Source of the DNA: Bacteroidota bacterium | GTDB lineage: Bacteria > Bacteroidota > Bacteroidia > Bacteroidales > Lentimicrobiaceae | Assembly (NCBI GenBank): GCA_009773515.1 | Contig: WSXX01000002.1 | Location: 186,001 to 250,000 of the forward strand | Reading direction: 5' to 3' | DNA: 64,000 nt | Shown here: positions 63,101 through 64,000 of the stretch, in pieces | How positions within the stretch are numbered: the first letter of the stretch is position 1 | Layout: every line of letters starts with the position of its first letter | Program-made: the position numbers and the translations under genes | The notes under the pieces: model-generated | Told to the model about the DNA's origin: nothing | The model's input: only the letters and a program-made list of their open reading frames with translations | The model's database searches: none

Positions 63101-63155
63101 AATATAATTCATATACTTTTCTGGCTTCAGCGTCCCTTTCTTTGCTCTGCTTCAT
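60138..63155 (-). CDS. Cytoplasmic histidine kinase with NTF2-like N-terminus and repeated sensor modules
   Basis: No signal peptide or TM. Residues 1-150 are a SnoaL/NTF2-like domain (YELYWESYLSGDEKTFAATL, HGKAAG, WKVVQQHGSF). Three sensor modules follow. Each begins with a helix LERVRAVALGM / LERVRSKTMAM / LDRVRGQIASM, and each has a GAF-like body with repeated FRNVFDLAYRRFLD / FSGVFGQTYTRFLD closings. The kinase core has His759 ([12 protein letters not shown]) and a complete HATPase_c. 1005 residues. It lacks a receiver. It is immediately upstream of the HTCS gene, and an NTF2-like lipoprotein gene precedes it, hinting at a shared ligand type. Confidence 0.9.
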   Translation of the reverse strand: MKQSKERDAEARKVYELYWESYLSGDEKTFAATLDDAFEMIGTSESEIAHGKAAGLDFVRTQVEEIGGKAELRNRKIKAVPVDGLILFNELADIYLLVGDDWNFYSGIRLSTFMRETEAGWKVVQQHGSFPDTRVQEGETIAFEKISKENLELREAVKRRTVELENKNRELEIETSLERVRAVALGMKKPDDMLEVCLTISQESEKLGIRDIRNVQTAIFYEDKGTYINYEYYAKHDKLLTTEVDFKNHELQSSFANKMLQGAEELFQENLKGKEVQDWYEYQKTTNQYVDSFLKNAQSLNYYFYSLGPVVLGISTYAPLSEEEINLFKRFRNVFDLAYRRFLDIQKAEAQAREAQIEAALERVRSKTMAMRSSRDVGDTVAVMFDELVKLGIETVRCGIGILFESMQMEAWTAKSSGEGKATLIIGRLGLNIHPLLHEVYHSWINGDQSYSYELKGEDLKDYFRAINNSKDYPIQYDIESLPSGQFQNAFFFEEGALFAFTEQPMQLETSQIFKRFSGVFGQTYTRFLDLQKAEAQAREAIKRSSLDRVRGQIASMRTARDLEHITPIIWNELKALDVPFIRCGVFFVDKEQSKVQVYLTTPDVKPLGVLSLPIETGTITAKAVDHWRKGLVFTAHWNKEQFMRWTESMLELGQIQNKETYQGSENPPEALDLYFVPFTQGMLYVGNTYPLSEELIQLIKSLADAFSIAYARYEDFNKLEKVKESIEATLTELKSTQAQLIHAEKMASLGELTAGIAHEIQNPLNFVNNFSEVSKELIGEMNEELAKGTEASIQFAKEIAEDIALNLEKINHHGKRADAIVKGMLHHSRSSSGVKEPTDINALFDEFLRLAFHGLRAKDSSFNAIMKTGFDEKIGNINIIPQDIGRVLLNLITNAFYAVSEKQKNLSGSEAYEPTVTVTTEAVIPSPADGGQKMVKISVKDNGSGIPANVMDKIFQPFFTTKPTGQGTGLGLSLSYDIVKAHGGEIQVNSTEGEGTTFILSLPF

Positions 63156-63266
63156 TGGTTATTCGTTAACAGTTTATTGAATTTTATGTGCTGATCCTTT
63201 GTCTTCTCTGTTTGTCGGGTTCGGTCTTTCTAAAAAGATAAAAAGAACAAGACTTTTTTATTCCAA

Positions 63267-63299
63267 TAAGGGATACCCGGCAAAACCAGATATCCCTTA
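63267..63299. repeat. Hairpin TAAGGGATA / TATCCCTTA
   Basis: A 9-bp perfect stem with a 15-base loop between the DUF4440 lipoprotein stop and the kinase start. There is no T-run after either arm; it could be a weak terminator or processing site. Confidence 0.4.
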
Positions 63300-63331
63300 A
63301 TCATTCCATTTGATTGTGCCTTCAGACTTTT

Positions 63332-63802
63332 TTACTTCTGATCGTCGTTGTAAATGTCCCTGATGCAGACGTATTTGCCGTTTCGCTTTTCGAACAGCGA
63401 CATGTATTTGCCGGTTTTTACAACATTCCCATACGCATCTTTGTTGGTGGCTTTCCCGGTTTCAACCACCAGGTCGCCCGCAGCGAAAATATCAACCACT
63501 TCAAAGGATTCTGTTGTATTGGTGGTGTCACTCGCGATATTCTTTTGTATCATGCTCAAAATGGCATCGCGGCCTGAAGCAACCGGCGCATTGTTGACCA
63601 TACTCACGGCATCATCAGCATAGTAAGCAAGAACGGCTTCGGCATCCTTGGCTTTCAGACCAGCTGCATAAGCATCTTCCAGGGCCTGGATTTCAGCTCT
63701 GATCTTTTCCATATCGGGTTTGACCGGCTGGCATGAAGCAAAAAATAATACAAAGGCCGCAAAAGCAGCAAAAAGGAAACTGTATTGTGTTGTTTTTTTC
63801 AT
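63332..63802 (-). CDS. SnoaL/DUF4440-like lipoprotein
   Basis: A lipoprotein signal ends in LFFASC (Cys24). The mature domain is a clear NTF2-like DUF4440 protein: LEDAYAAGLKAKDAEAVLAYYADDAVSMVNN split over helix and strand, GRDAILSMIQ, and the last strands TGKYMSLFEKRNGKYVCIRDIYNDD. Such proteins are periplasmic or surface ligand-binding or ketosteroid-isomerase-like folds with no assigned reaction. 156 residues. The kinase gene downstream begins after a 176-bp gap containing a 9-bp stem (TAAGGGATA/TATCCCTTA), so co-transcription is uncertain. Confidence 0.82.
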   Translation of the reverse strand: MKKTTQYSFLFAAFAAFVLFFASCQPVKPDMEKIRAEIQALEDAYAAGLKAKDAEAVLAYYADDAVSMVNNAPVASGRDAILSMIQKNIASDTTNTTESFEVVDIFAAGDLVVETGKATNKDAYGNVVKTGKYMSLFEKRNGKYVCIRDIYNDDQK

Positions 63803-64000
63803 GTTGTTTGGATTTGGTTAATGATTGAACACCTGATGCGGCAATGAAAATCTTATTCAAACAAAATTCCTGTTCAGGATCAGGCATTTTTCCTGTTCAG
63901 AAATGGTATTGCATTTATAATCTAATCCTTTGTTTCGATAGAAATAAATGCATAAAGAAGATGTTGATTATTAGAAGAGCTGGAAGAGCTGGATTGAGTG

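Overview
The window reads as a chromosomal segment of a member of the Bacteroidota, probably an uncultured Bacteroidales-like lineage. The grounds are a GldH-type gliding lipoprotein, a type IX secretion C-terminal domain on an esterase, periplasmic-propeller (HTCS-type) sensor kinases, an RNase H with a viroplasmin-like N-terminus, an arginase-fold protein beside topA, a Bacteroidetes-type cysteate synthase, and many intergenic matches to the Bacteroidetes -7 promoter box TAnnTTTG. Coding density is high, GC is moderate, and few SD-like ribosome sites are visible. No rRNA, tRNA, CRISPR array or complete insertion sequence was recognised.

Layout. (1) Positions 1-5.6 kb hold an envelope block on the plus strand: the end of a TPR protein, LptC, a CorC/HlyC-type membrane protein, a PpiD/SurA-like foldase with a strong terminator, and ComF. 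(2) 5.6-11.2 kb is housekeeping: pyruvate kinase, RNase H, GldH, RibF, aspartate-semialdehyde dehydrogenase and ElbB. (3) 11.4-14 kb is a small accessory patch: an orphan HigA-like antitoxin overlapping a 5'-truncated HigB-like toxin, a class II-type Fic enzyme with a palindrome in front of it, and an SRAP protein. (4) 14-20.6 kb carries a lipoprotein, a DUF218 protein, the elongasome pair PBP2-RodA and a fused Dpp/Opp-type ATPase. (5) 20.6-27 kb contains an orphan CheY-like protein, RNase R bracketed by two copies of a nested-palindrome element, an iron-type alcohol dehydrogenase and an unrecognised membrane protein. (6) 27-35 kb carries sulfate activation (cysC-cysD-cysN), polysaccharide export (wza-wzc, the latter with a Gly-Tyr microsatellite tail) and miaB. 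(7) 35-41 kb carries topA, a metal-site-degenerate arginase-fold protein, a DUF985 cupin and cysteate synthase. (8) 41-64 kb is signal transduction, nearly all on the minus strand. It has a five-gene cassette (two TPR kinases, a propeller kinase, a receiver, a receiver-adenylate/guanylate cyclase). Further on there is a kinase with an NTF2-like N-terminus followed by a one-protein HTCS regulator, and a putative HTCS target operon of secreted or membrane proteins (tandem ferredoxin-fold-like protein, T9SS esterase, NTF2-like lipoprotein, small protein, YfcC-family transporter).

How it may work together. The sulfur genes could supply sulfated exopolysaccharide and/or sulfonolipid, because cysteate synthase makes the cysteate head-group precursor. 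The kinase cassette probably feeds a cyclic-nucleotide output. The HTCS probably acts on a direct-repeat site (AGGACTTTT twice, 21-bp period) placed just upstream of a consensus -7 box for the gene immediately downstream of it. The most unusual DNA-level feature is a family of short palindromic repeats. It occurs as a TIR-bounded element on each side of rnr, as a solo arm near cysN, and, slightly diverged, inside a histidine-kinase coding sequence, where it encodes an ACTERSRS peptide.
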